From contig NC_087108.1 in assembly GCF_963855985.1 (NCBI RefSeq), positions 10,496,001-10,560,000 on the forward strand: a stretch of 64,000 nt of DNA. The letters are read 5' to 3'. The position numbers and the translations under genes are program-made. The stretch comes from Ostrinia nubilalis. Lineage: Eukaryota > Arthropoda > Insecta > Lepidoptera > Crambidae. This document shows positions 30,848 through 43,324 of the stretch, in pieces. A model generated the notes under the pieces. It saw only the letters and a list, made by a program, of their open reading frames with translations. It ran no database searches and was not told the DNA's origin. Position 1 is the first letter of the stretch, and every line of letters starts with the position of its first letter.

Positions 30848-32028
30848 ACGGCCGAATACTGAAACACTACTCAAATCTGTCACTCAGCTGACGGGCTCCT
30901 AAATTTAAGTATCCTTCAATTTTAAATGGTATTCTCAAACGCTACTCAACGGATTTGAAGCCGTGATCAGCTAAGCAGCTCTCAAATGTTTACTTAATGG
31001 CAACATTTACCAAAAAAAGTATGTTTTCATTTACACAAATGATAACTTTACGTCTTTTATCCATTACACGCAGCATCGTTTGGTTATGTATTGTCTTTTA
31101 TGGAAATATACTCAATCAACTTAACATAGAACAGTTTATTTTTAGTTTCTATTATATATAAATCTCTTTTTATCATACAAAAAAATTAATGCTTGCATTT
31201 TTATCTAATTAAAAAAAAAATTTTAAAGGTGATACTTTTTATTGTTGAAATCTATTAAGTGGCGATCGTGGACCGAAACATAACCACAATTGACATTTAT
31301 CATTGTTGACTGACAGAGCATCAAATTGACAAATCAACAACTCTTGGAAATGCTGCTATGCGATGTCCCTTAATCCTCAGAAATAGGCATGGTTTATGTA
31401 AAGCGATTTCATAGCAGCTATTTTGGTTGTTACTTCGTGCACTATACGATGCACAGTTGGCTGTTAGATGTGGAAGATATCACCTAGTACACGTTCATAA
31501 CTTCCCGTTGCTTAGAACAGTAGGGTTATAATATAAGTATTTGGTCCACTGGTTGTATGGCATTTGGTGAGGGGTTTCAAAGAGCTTCCAAATTATGAAT
31601 CCAGCAACAACACCGTTTCTTTAGAGACGCGGAACCTCGCTCGAAATTGCATGTCATTATAATAATATTTTTCAATAGCGTTCAGCCTTATTGCGTTCCT
31701 GCGATTAGATCTAGGTATTTCCTCGAGGCTCGAAAGAAATGATAACGATGACACACATTATTTACCACTATTTAGGTCGATTTAGATATAAGAATAGGAT
31801 TTAAGATACCACGCAAGCACTCTCAAATTTAACAGCTGCTTAAGACGATTTGACAGTTGTTTGAGTAATGCTTAGCGTTGAATGGCGTTTCAGTATGCGA
31901 AAATTCATTTGAGTGGCGTTTGAGTGCAACTTAGATATTGTTTTGAGTATGCGAAATGTAAGTTTAGGAGCTGCTTAACTATTTGAGAAGCCGTCAAATA
32001 TTTAAATGGCGTTTCAGTATTCGGCCGT
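30848..32028. mobile_element. 1.2-kb non-autonomous TIR element (ACGGCCGAATACTGAAAC)
   Basis: Perfect 18-bp inverted termini ACGGCCGAATACTGAAAC stand 1181 bp apart. About 150-230 bp inside each end the motif 'actcaaacgccactcaa' recurs in degenerate form, in opposite orientation at the two ends. The interior is AT-rich with no ORF, so a transposase would be supplied elsewhere. Confidence 0.75.
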
Positions 32029-32352
32029 TAGTCATCTAAGATTTAATTTTGTATGAAGAAGTTTAATAAACACTTAAAATTGTGTTTATAATGCTATCAA
32101 TTAGACATACGTGCCAAAAACTTTTCCTGTCAGCACGTTTTTTTTCTAGCGCGATGATTTCTGCAATGTACCGGTGACCGGTGTATGGCCGCGCATTTAC
32201 TTAATTTTTTGGAACTCACTACTTTTTAAATTACATTTTCATTTAGGTAGAACTGTTGCTTAGGCATTATAATAGATTGCAACAAAACTAGCGCGGGATG
32301 GCTACTGCCTTCTGTGAATACAATACTTTGTATTCAAAGGACAATGGGCAAA

Positions 32353-32603
32353 ATGGTACCCGGCTCCAATAGATATGCTTCTAGTGTCATTTGAAAGGTC
32401 TTACCAAGACGAACAACTTTTACTATGGCCACCAGCCTCAGATCTGGTTGTGTTCAAAGATAAACATACTTTTTTGCAGAATGGTACCCGGCTCCAATAG
32501 TTATGTTTGTAGTGTCATTTGAAAGGTCTTACCAAGACGAACAACATTTACTATGGCCACCAGCCTCAGATCTGGTTGCGTTCGAAGATAAACATACTTT
32601 TTG
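32353..32603 (+). repeat. Tandem duplication, 128-bp period, two copies
   Basis: Copy 1 at 32353-32480 and copy 2 at 32481-32603 share 'atggtacccggctccaatag' through 'cagatctggttg' and 'gataaacatactttttt' with few substitutions. One frame through copy 2 is open but short. I see no coding evidence. Confidence 0.85.
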
Positions 32604-32743
32604 TGTAACCGAAGTATCATACGTGTCCATCGTATGGTACTTACGTTATGCGAGGCATGAAGGGTTTACTGCTCCTGCATCATTCCTTAAGTCTATAATT
32701 ATTTATAGGGATAATTGTGAAATAAATATTTTTAATTGAAGAA

Positions 32744-32864
32744 CCCCTTATTAATAAAAAGTTACACCTAGGATGAACCATGGATTAAAATGATATTTCC
32801 ATACCAAATGACAATTTAAGCCATAGTTCAACTAGGGTGTAACTTAATTTTATTAACAAAGGGG
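32744..32864. mobile_element. MITE, CCCCTTATTAATAAAAGTTA family, copy 2
   Basis: 121 bp with left end CCCCTTATTAATAAAAAGTT and right end 'aacaaagggg'. The interior 'gaccatggattaaaatg'-type words match the copies at 18716 and 63439. Confidence 0.8.
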
Positions 32865-32936
32865 TTAGAATTTTATTACTTCTTAAGGATTTTATTATGG
32901 GTTGCTAAAGTGAATAAACCCACAAGACCCAATAAG

Positions 32937-33084
32937 TCCACAAGATGGACCGCCGACCTCATAAATGTAACGGGAATACGCTGGATGCAGGCTGCAACCA
33001 ACCGGCCATTGTGGAAATCATTGGGGGAGACCTATGTTCAACTGGACGTGCCATGGCTAAAATGATCATGATGATGATGATGAA
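32937..33084 (+). mobile_element. RTE-type LINE 3'-end fragment
   Basis: Reads MDRRPHKCNGNTL, then frameshifted remnants of the family C-terminus ('caaccaaccggccattgtgg', 'aatcattgggggagacctat'), then (ATGATG)n. Truncated and frameshifted. Confidence 0.7.
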
Positions 33085-33179
33085 AGAGAATCAAGGGCTA
33101 ATAGCTTGGGTAGTTCGTCGTAGGTATAATCCTTTCCTTTTCAATGCTTCTTTTAGTTATATTAATAGATTGTAGTCAT

Positions 33180-34870
33180 AGTACATACTCGTATACATGG
33201 ATGATTGTGTTATACTTTCTTATAATACTTACTGGAATTATTGCTTTCAAAACGTGAATTAGAACTGGCCCCATAGCAGATATTTTCCTACATCTAAAGG
33301 CCTTTTGAAATATATATTGGTTATGGCTATTAGAGCGGGTACCACTTTCCATACATTTGTGCCCATCATCCTTTTACGCATGTGTTTATGGCAGCTCAGT
33401 GAAATGGACGAAAACCGAAGTTAGATAGAAAACCAGCACAATGACCCTACTTTCAAAAATTAATATTGCGATTTTATAAATCACTTAAACAACTTTATAT
33501 TAATTTACGGGTACGCCGGGACAGCTCGTAAAACAAATTCATTATTTACATATTACTAATTTATCAACTTTGTTCATTGTTAGTTCATTAGTTGTTCGTG
33601 TTTCGTTTGGGTTAGACCAAGAGCCGAATGCAAAAAATAATTGTTACTTAATTATATTAATCCTACAAAAAACGGACGGACGTGTGCAAGTCTAATAGCC
33701 ATATACTTGGTTAACTCATTTTAAAAAGTGCACAAAAACGTTCTATGTTTTCATTTCGTATGCGATGCTACTTAGGTATAGTAGATTTTTTAATTTTATG
33801 TTTGAAAGCTTTTTCAAAAAACAAAACAACATATAAAATGATGTTAGAAACCTTAATATCATTTTTAAAGACCTATCCATAGATACCCCACACGTATGGG
33901 TTTAATGAAAACCAAAATGTATTGCTTTTTTCTATATTAATTTGTGTGAAAATCTTAATGCTGTTCACAGAATACGTCTACATACCAAGTTTCATCAGTA
34001 TTTTTCTTATAGTTTCGGAAAAAAATGGCTGTTTCATACGGACGGACAGACAGACTATATGACGAATCTATAAGGGTTCCGTTTTTGCCATTTGGCTACG
34101 GAACCCTAAATACCGTATCAAAATCTGTTGCATAGTTTTAAAGATCTAAGCATACATAGGGACAGACAGACAGGAAAGCGACTTTTTTTTTATAATTATT
34201 ACGTAGTGATGATGGGCATATAGACCAAATAAAGACATTTTGATTTAAGGGGGGGACATCGTAAGAGCCATTCACATTTTTATCAGAAAGTTAATAAATT
34301 AATATATTTAGGTTTTTGAAATCTAAAACAGCCAGGAAATCAAAGAGGCAAACATGATACCTTTGTGATTTTATAGGAATTTTATTGTAAAACACGGTCA
34401 TATTAAACTTTTATAAAAAAATCCAGAGGTAAATGTTTTTTTTCGAGAAAAATTTTTTCTAATCGTGTTTTCGAAAATATCATCCCATCACACATACGTT
34501 CTGTAATACATAATATTGAAAACAGTGCGAAATATCGTCAATTGCAGTTTTCACATACTAAGGGCCCATAATGAAATTAGTATAATGTTTGTTTATGTAA
34601 TAAAATTTGGTTTGAAATACCTACTGAATTGAATTTTTATTTCTTACTAGCTTTTTGGCTTCGCCCACGTGAAATAAATTGTCACAGTTATGTGTGTTAT
34701 AAAATATTTAGGTGCTAGCTCTTACACTATATGTATAACTGGCGGCCGCATGTAGCTGCGCGTTGCCGCGAAGAGCAGTGAATGCAAGTGTGGTGCGCTA
34801 GATGGCGACACAGTAGCTTCTTGTAGCAGTCAGCCCTATGGCATCAAGACAGTACCGATCACTGACGTAT
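33180..34870. other. Gene-free AT-rich stretch with dispersed-repeat fragments
   Basis: No ORF or exon recognised. 34034-34110 carries the interspersed word set 'ggacggacagacagactata', 'aagggttccgtttttgcc' and 'tggctacggaaccctaaa'. A related 'catagggacagacagacag' follows near 34157. The rest is featureless to me. Confidence 0.45.
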
Positions 34871-35010
34871 GTCAACAAAACGGTGCTCGACTCTTAAGAC
34901 AAGCTAAATTACACCATATTGTTGATGACATTGAGCATACATTTTTTTGAATACCTTCGCGAAGAAAAACTTCTGTACGTAGTAGGTACTTATTATTATT
35001 CTGTGGCCAT

Positions 35011-35270
35011 ACTATTATTATTCGGCATGTGACGATGCACAGCATCTGGTGAGAGATGCGTCTACTTCCGGTGTAGTTTTTAACCATTTTATACCTTAAA
35101 TGACGTCATTTCCGCAATAATTTAATAGGAATTGATTTGACTTACTTCCGTTTGCCGCCATTTTAGTCACCTGGGGGCGAGCTTGCTCGGAGTTCTTCTC
35201 TCACCAGATGCTGTGCATCGTCTCTGCTCAATAATACAAGTTTTATTGTTTTGTAAAACTTGTACTATTT
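35011..35270 (-). mobile_element. MITE with promoter-like motif cluster, copy 1
   Basis: This is the reverse complement of much of 42370-42712. It contains 'gatgctgtgcatcgtctctg', an ETS-like ACTTCCGGT (35064-35072), the CRE palindrome TGACGTCA (35101-35108) and a YY1/Pho-like GCCGCCATTTT (35154-35164). One 60-bp terminal arm is missing compared with copy 2. Confidence 0.75.
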
Positions 35271-35985
35271 TGTTAAATTCATAGCGTCTTTAACTTCCAA
35301 ACTAGCAACATCGTAAGCAGAAACTCTGCTCAGATTTTTACTGAAATAATTTATTTCTCAACGTTCTTATACTAAGTTTAAAATTAAAAAGTGCAATTGA
35401 CCGCGCGTGTGTGACCGCGAACGACATGTACGTGATGGTGGTTGGCGCCAAAGGGGACGAGTGTCTTCCGGACGACGAGCAGGTGGACCCAGAGCGTCGG
35501 ATACCGGAGAAACTCGGACCCCGGCGAGATTCAAAACGGATGAAACGAGGTACATGGGATTCTGATAGTTTTAACACTCTTTTCGATCAAATGAGCATTC
35601 TCGCGAATCTCTATATTGTATAAATAGATTGAATAACGTACCCACAACCATCTTATACAATTCTAACGGCGGCCCCGTCAGCCCCAATCGCAAACATTAC
35701 CAATCAAAATACGTTGTTAGCATCACCACAATCGAACGATAACTCTTTCTGGTACGAGTTTCTTAATAAATACCCCTTTAAAAAGGCTCATTGTGCTCAT
35801 AAAATAAAGCACCTACAAATGCTTTACCACATCAACAAAGCACTTTAAACTACAACTATTAGTAGACTGGGCGGCCACCCCCAACACTGAGCCAGCTTAC
35901 AGCTTGAATTATTAAATTCTAATGTTTTTTGCAAATTAAAGAAGCTTAATAAGTATGACAAAATGTGCTAAGTGCATCGAACATG

Positions 35986-36645
35986 TCGATGGGTGCCTGG
36001 AACAAAGCCGCAATAGCCATAGCAGCAGTTTTCCGATTAAGTGATTTTAGTAAACTGCGGGTCCCTATACACCTTTTGAATTTTTTTCAGAATTTTATCT
36101 TTGATTCTGCCTGATTTACCAAAAGCACTATGGATATTGAATCGTTATTCCCATTTACCATTTAAAATTTGTTGACCGGAATAATCGTGCCATATACAAT
36201 GTTAAAACTTTTATTTTTAAATCTTCTACAAGCAAACGGCTATTACTGTATCCTTCAGATCAGCGCCCGAGGCTGCAATACACTATTGCTGTTTGATTAA
36301 TTGCACACTTTTTACCGGAATAAAACCACAATGGACTCTTACGGAACCGACTTTCAATGTATGAAGCGGCAATATGTATTTCTACCTTTTTTAAAGTATA
36401 TTCTAAGCACTATAACCTTATGCACATTCAATGTTACTCCAGAAAAAATAACGCATCGTTTGATATACAAACCGTTTTGATACGCCTCGTAGTTTAGAAT
36501 TATTCAAAATTGACACTAAATCTCTTCTCCTGTAAAATTGTGTTTTGTCGATTGCGGCTTTGTTCCAGGCACCCATCGATGTATACTTCTATTTTGCAAC
36601 AACAAATTGTAATGTGACATGCAATAAACGTTTTTTGAATTTGAA
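35986..36645. mobile_element. Element with 29-bp inverted repeats and LINE-like tail
   Basis: 35986-36014 and 36552-36580 are inverted repeats built on TCGATGGGTGCCTGGAACAA. A 3' end 'gcaataaacgttttttgaat' plus 'ttgaac' follows at 36621-36645, the same TTTGAATTTGAA-type tail as the LINE ending at about 42313. Interior non-coding. Confidence 0.5.
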
Positions 36646-37019
36646 CATGTCATGAGCGTATCCTGGCTAAGATGCCTAATAAGCATTGTGCGAGGAGCAC
36701 CCTCCCAGTGCTGGATTTTTGTTCGGTAAAATCACCCTGTGCTCGTACTGGTGTTATCTAAAAAATAATCCGACCTTGGTTCTCTAGCCGGTCACTTCAA
36801 GCAAAATCAAAACATAATAATAATATCTTTATTTGCTTAGACTGATTAAATTAGTTCTTACAAATCGTCAAATACTAATAAGTAAGTAACCTTTACCTAC
36901 ACATCTTATTATCTTTAAAGCAAATACATAAGCCTCAAAATAACTCCCTTCGATTTAGAACAAAAAGCCAAGGATTCCAAATCAGTCCCTTCAGGTCCCC
37001 TTGATGACCAATAAGTCAA

Positions 37020-37466
37020 ATGACCATCCACTCAGCAAATTCTATGGAAGCTGCCTTTGAGCGTACCTATCTTGGGCATTGGCAGGCGTCATCATTCTGC
37101 GGAGGTCAACCTGTTACCTGACAATGGTTCCAGGGATGCGTCTGCCATTCACCTCCAAGTCGGTGCTTGCCCCTGCACCTGCAACGCCGTGCTTTATGCA
37201 GCGTCTTAACACTCTTGACTGTCTAGCGCTGACCAAATAAGAATAGCAAAGTCAAGTGACTTTCCACTCAGCAAATTCTACGGAGGCTGCCTTTGAGCGT
37301 ATCTTAGGCAGTGGCAGGCGTCATCAGACTGCGGAGGTCAACCTGTTACCTGACAATGGTTCCAGGGATGCGTCTGCCATTCACCTCCAAGCCGGTGCTT
37401 GTCCCTTCAACGCCGTGCTTTATTCAGCGTTTTAACACTCTTGACTGTCTAACGCTGACCAAATAA
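37020..37466 (+). repeat. Tandem duplication, about 220-240 bp, two copies
   Basis: 37020-37250 and 37258-37466 share 'cactcagcaaattctaygga', 'tgcggaggtcaacctgttac', 'ggttccagggatgcgtctgc' and 'cactcttgactgtcta'. The copies differ by small indels. They may be repeats within the 5' part of the decayed LINE that follows. Confidence 0.8.
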
Positions 37467-40400
37467 ACCGAAATCCTGTTAAAACAGGTGCTGAAATTAC
37501 CAGATAAGGCACCGCTCAGCATGAGCCTGCCCCTCACAATATTGCTTCGCAAGAAGGACAGACCAAACAACCTATTCTATTAAACGTCCTAATCAGTAGA
37601 TACAATTATGTAAGTATTGATCCGATCTAAATTCTAAATCTGGATGCAGATACCGATCACAGAGACACCGCCGGCCTCTCCGCATGTCTTGTGAAGGTAC
37701 CCTAAAATTATCAATCTCTCGTTCTCTACTGCATACCGAAAAACATTGATACAATCACAAACTACTTACTAAACCTCGTCACCTTTGACAAACCAGACGA
37801 GACAGCAACTACTAGAACGGAAGGTTAGTGTGTAACATTTTATCTTCTGGAACACTTTAAACCTTGTCAATTACGTGAACTCAGGTTCAACAAGTCGTCA
37901 TTTCTAAGGGTTTTGTCGGTAAATACGAAATCTATACGACTCAACAAGTGCCTATAATGGTAAGCTTGATCTCCAGTGAGGGCTCATCACAACTCGACCC
38001 CACACAACCGATCCAATACACAAGACTCCAGCCCAGCATCTCTTAACAACCATCTGGATGTCTACAAAATATCAGAAATCATAATCAGCGATGGGGGATT
38101 TCTCATTCTTTCATTCATTTCATGTGCGTTCACTAATTTTGCTATCGGACAATCAAAGCATAGCCTATACTTGAAACTAAGGGAGGAAGGGGCACATTCA
38201 GAGCCTCTATTGGAACTGTCTCTCTAACTTTTCAACTTGAAAAACATCACCTCCTTCCGGTTCAGTCGGGTAAAAAATAGCTCTGACAGCGCAAAATATT
38301 ATCTCCCAGGTCGATTCAATCAATTTTATCTGACGATGATCTAGGTCGATTTACGGGGAAAACAACCTACTTAGTGGCATCTCCTGGGTTCAGATCCAAA
38401 GGTAAATATTCCAAAAGTTCGGGAAATTGGATATCCAGAGACCCCACAGAGATTCACCAGCAGCCTTTGCAACGACTTCTACCAGGGTGGCTATGGTGGT
38501 AAACTAGGCTAAATCTTTGCTGTCCCGTTTCTCACCACAGCAAAAGGTACCTGCTTAGCACCTCGAAGTGACCTTTCTGGCTTTTCTTAGCAGGGCTCGA
38601 GGCCGACCCTCTAAATACGGAATCGTCAGGATCAGGTAACATGTAATTTTTTTAGTATGTTGAGTTGGGGGTAATAAGGTATCGTTCCTAAAACATACCT
38701 GGCAAAATTCCACTTTAAAAACTTATAAAATAACCTGGCCTTGGTGGTTAAACTAATGGCCTAAGGAAAACAGTCGTAGCTATATACTCACCTCTTGAAG
38801 CTCGACAGCAAGATTTATCTGCTAGACTAAATCGTTTATCTACTCTTCTACTACCTTTATGCCCTGTGGGTCTCAACAAAATTCACTTTAAAATCGCAAA
38901 CCAGTCGAAGGATGGTCGATTAGCCCTCTTTTTTCTATATGAAGTTATAACGTATCCAATTTTCGATTCGATCAAAAAGTGCTACTTATCTAGGGGGGCT
39001 GGTATTACTAATCTAAAACTATATTAAAGATAACTTTAATTTTCTTACTAAGTATAAAAGCTTAACCAATTTCACTTCCTGATAAAGGCCTTAAACCCAA
39101 CAGTAGGTATCTAAAATGTGACCTTTACGAGGCTTCTCGCAGACTAGCTTATGTATATTTTTCTCCTACCATCTACATCAGCTGCTGACATGACAAAACA
39201 TAGTCTCACCTGAATAATTTCAAGATTAAGTTAATAAACCTTGACCTACGAGTAAATTCGGCACCGTTACGGCATCATACAAACAACTGGGTAAAATGAC
39301 AGCAAATCCCAAAAAACAACATAGGTATGTCCTTGCTACGGTTGCGTAAGTTACTGGAATCAGGCGAGCAGAGGCGAACAGCGGAATATAATAACACATT
39401 ATTTATTTATTTTTCAACACCAAGTCATACTAGGAATCTACATGAATAAAAACAGTATAAAGGTTGTTGGATTTAAAACCTGTCCTGGCATTGTCGACTT
39501 CGTTGTGGCATCTTTAATTTGGGTTGATATTTAGCCATAGATGAAATTATTTAATGAGATATTGGCGTAGGCAGAACAATAATAGCAATATTATAAGGCA
39601 GACACTTTATTAACTGATCTACGACCGATACACCAAATAACATATTATTTAATTAATAACTTTCAATCAACAGATCTAAAGCATGTTGGATACTCTTCAA
39701 TCACATCGTACGCCTGTATTATAAACTTATGTTGATGACTCGCAAGAATCTTACTGCCATGCGGGCAAATTATATCAATACACACTCAATCTGCATTTTA
39801 ATGAGGAAAGAATTTCTGAATTCAGTTCAGTAGCTTTCCAGTTTATTCCTCCTACTTTGTGATATTAGTGCTGCTCTCACTGGGCATTTAGAACAAAACA
39901 TGTTAATACCCTGAAATTGTCTATGACATGTTCTAATCTAGTTCTGTTACAGAAACTCGAACAACAATTATAGCCAACAATATAAGCCAACAATTATAGA
40001 CCCATAGCTCTTCTACCAAGTTTTGCCAAAATATTTGAAAAAGCCATGTGCAACCGATTATACGCATTCTTAGAAAAATATAGTACCTATATTAGACGAA
40101 AATCAAAATGGATTCAGGAAAACCAAATCAACAACGTTAGCTGTATACAAATATATCCAAACAGCCCTCGAACATATAAACGACAAACAGTACGGCCTAG
40201 GTTTACTGTTGGACATGACAAAAGCATATGAAACAGTTGATTACAATATTTTGTTAGAAAAACTCTACGGATCTGGAGTACGAGGTCCAAGTTACCAATG
40301 GTTCAAATCTTACCTCCAAAACAGGCAACAAATAGTACAAGTAGACAGCTATGACAATAAACAACACAAAATAATAACCACAAAATCGAGTAGTAAATAT

Positions 40401-40629
40401 ATGACCTGTTCCATTCCCCAAGGAAGTGTCCTAGGATGTGTACTCTTCTTAGTCTACATCAACGACCTTCCTAAAATTATAAAAAACGACGTTATCCTAC
40501 CAGTCCTTTTTGCTGACGACATATCAATTTTAATAAAATGCAATAACATCATAAGTGCAAATACTTTACTTACAGAAACTTTACAAAAAATAACAAATTG
40601 GCTCCAAGATCATAATCTCCAAATAAAGG

Positions 40630-41330
40630 ACATTGGGAACTTTAATATGAGAAAATGCCCCACGGCGGACAAAGATGAAACGTATTTTATTTCAAAGCTT
40701 TATACTTGTAAGTATATTCACTTAAAGCGCTATGTTGTGAGATATGGGAATTCTGAGATATGACGAGTCTAAGTTGAAAATATATTTGTCTAAAATGATT
40801 TGATATTTTTACATGTTATGTTGTTTGGCATTGCAGAGTAACCAATAAAAGTAAATAAAATAATATAAATAAATAAAAATATAAATAAAATAATATAAAT
40901 AAATAAAATATTATAAATACTTAAATTAATATTAGACAACATCTCATATATTACTCCAACCCAAAATAAGTAGCTAAGGCATTTGTGTTATGGAAATCGG
41001 GAACGACGAACCACAACACACCCAAACCAGAGACAATGTGAAAAGATCGTTTTCTATATTGTCCCGGCCGGGAATCGAACCCGGGACCTCAGGATTGGCC
41101 CGGCACACTTTGAAAACCGGTGTATGCGCCTCTCCGCCACGGAGGTCGTCAAAAATGTTACCTAAATGTAAAATAAAATAAAATATTAAAACTTCATTTT
41201 CTCAATATTCCCATATAAGAGAGAAAAAACAAATGCACGGAAATTCATTGGATATTAGTATGTATCATCTGTGATAGGTTTCGTTTGTGTCCGCTACTTT
41301 TCGAAAATTGGGGCAAAAAGTTCCCAATGT
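40630..41330. mobile_element. TIR element inserted in the LINE reverse transcriptase
   Basis: Ends ACATTGGGAACTTT and (complement) ACATTGGGAACTTT are 701 bp apart and interrupt the reverse transcriptase frame. The element carries no transposase and contains a SINE at 40849-41148. Confidence 0.75.
40849..41148 (-). mobile_element. tRNA-derived SINE, family B
   Basis: On the minus strand the head CGACCTCCGTGGCGGAGAGG (A box TGGCGGAGAGG) is followed by a perfect B box GGTTCGATTCC within 'ggtcccgggttcgattcccg'. About 200 bp of body leads to an AT-rich tail of 'ataaataaaataatat' words. The extra sequence between A and B boxes and the 3' body distinguish it from a tRNA gene. Confidence 0.8.
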
Positions 41331-42369
41331 CATTTCCCAAAAACCAAAATAATACAATTTAGATCATATAAAAAAAATCCATTAAAAATAAATAATACCT
41401 TTTTAAATAACCAAATAGAATCTGTAGATACTTTCAAACTTCTCGGCATTGTAATAGACACGCATCTTAACTGGAAAAACCACATAGAACATATTAAGTC
41501 AAAACTATCCAAATTCACTTACGCTCTTTATGAAATAACGCACAGTACACATACAGAAGCAGCATTAGCAGCATACTACGCCTACGCTTATTCCCAATTA
41601 AAATATGGCATCATACTCTGGGGAAACAGCACAAACTTCATTGATCTCTTTATAATGCAAAAGAAATGTATCAGAATAATAGCACAAATAGACAATACAC
41701 AATCATGTAAACCTTACTTCATTAAATATAATCTACTTACGTTACCATCAATATATATCCATGATACATGTATATTTACCTACAAAAATAATATTCACAA
41801 TTTTACAAAAGTTAAGGACACACATAATATAAATACCAGGCATTAGGATAAACTTTACTTACCCCCATCAAGAATAAAAATGTTAAATACCAGCCCCTAC
41901 TATATGTCGGTAAAATTATTTAACAAACTTCCAGAATATATAAAAACTGAACCAAATGTTAAACGCTTCTCTAAAGCCCTTAGACACTATTTAATATCCA
42001 AATGTTTTTATTCAATTAATGAATACCTAACAATAGACCATAAAAAATATTATAGCAACCAACTACTTTAGTCAATAAGTTATCAACCTTAATCCTACTT
42101 AGATTGTAGTTATTTTATAAGTTGTTTAATAATAATAATATTACTTATTATAGTTAATTAATATTAATAATACTACCATTAATGTTTAAATAGCCACCTA
42201 CTCTATTGCGATACCACTCAGGTAACTAAGTTTTTAAGCTCCTGTATATTATGTAATTTACACCATTACAAATTGTCACTTAGTAAGCAATAAATATTTT
42301 GAATTTGAATTTGAAAACTTTCATCACATAGCGCCACTGGTAAGTAGTCACCAGGAGCTAATAAACAAG

Positions 42370-42712
42370 TCTCTCACCAGATGCTGTGCATCGTCACATG
42401 CCGAATAATAGTACAAGTTTTACAAAACAATAAAACTTGTATTATTGAGCAGAGACGATGCACAGCATCCCAAGAAGGCCTCCTGGTGAGCTCTCTATGA
42501 AGAACTCCGAGCAAGCTCGCCCCCAGGTGACTAAAATGGCGGCAAACGGAAGTAAGTCAAATCAATTCCTATTAAATTATTGCGGAAATGACGTCATTTA
42601 AGGTATAAAATGGTTAAAAACTACACCGGAAGTAGACGCATCTCTCACCAGATGCTGTGCATCGTCTCTGCTCAATAATACAAGTTTTATTGTTTTGTAA
42701 AACTTGTACTAT
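42370..42712 (+). mobile_element. MITE with promoter-like motif cluster, copy 2 (complete)
   Basis: Inverted arms of about 59 bp (42410-42468 and 42652-42710), starting AGTACAAGTTTTACAAAACA, enclose a unique core. In order the core holds AAAATGGCGGC (YY1/Pho-like, 42533-42543), TGACGTCA (CRE, 42589-42596), TATAAAA (42604-42610) and ACCGGAAGT (ETS-like, 42625-42633). An inverted relative lies at 35011-35270. Non-coding. Confidence 0.8.
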
Positions 42713-43324
42713 TTTATTGTATTATTCATGAATCCTATTGCATAAGTGCTACATAAACATGTTTTTAATGTTTTTAAAACTTAAAATCAGACAAAGCAAA
42801 AACATAAAATTTCTTTTAAATACGGCAAAATCAACTAAAAAAATAAAAATCTTATGTCAAAAAGTGCAAATACAGTAACAAATTTTAAAAGTTGATATAT
42901 ATCATTAAAACCGGCTTGATTATCGGATATATATCCGATATATATCCTCGAACCCTGGATGGTAATAAACAAAAAAAGCAATTTCTCAATAATTATTATC
43001 CTAATATTATTCAAATATTACTTTAAAATTAAGAATCAAACAAATTCAGAATAAAATTATAACTTTTATTTGTATTATTCAACTAGTTTTTGACATAGCA
43101 TTAATATAAGAAAGTTTTAAATTATTTGTTCCCAAGTTTATGAGAATTTTTATGATGAAATACCTGGGAGAGAATTCTGTATGGCATTCAACTCACATTT
43201 CTCATCTTATTTAATGTGATGTTTTAATTAAAAAGCATGGGGATACTTGGAGTAAATATGTATGTAGTAAATAAAAGAAACAAAAGATAATTTACTTATA
43301 AGCATAAACTTTATTATTCTACAG

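Larger units (their letters stand above)
37500..42313 (+). mobile_element. Decayed LINE (endonuclease and reverse transcriptase relics)
   Basis: At 38758-38800 the frame GLRKTVVAIYSPLE resembles the core strand of an APE-type endonuclease. 39990-40629 holds reverse transcriptase pieces: AKIFEKAMCNRLYAFLEKY, LLDMTKAYETVDYNILLEKL, SIPQGSVLGCVLFLVYINDL and VLFADDISIL. After a 701-bp insertion (40630-41330) the frame resumes with FKLLGIVIDTHLNWKNHIEH, LKYGIILWGNS and KLFNKLPEYIKTEPNVKRFS. The 3' end at about 42296-42313 is TTTGAATTTGAATTTGAA. Frameshifts and stops are present in each part. The 5' boundary is uncertain. Confidence 0.7.

Noticed and set aside
35338..35623. Overlapping ORFs in a short GC-rich segment at 35.4 kb
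   Set aside because: Open frames exist in several phases on both strands with no domain or splice support. It may be part of a transposon leader, but nothing firm can be said.
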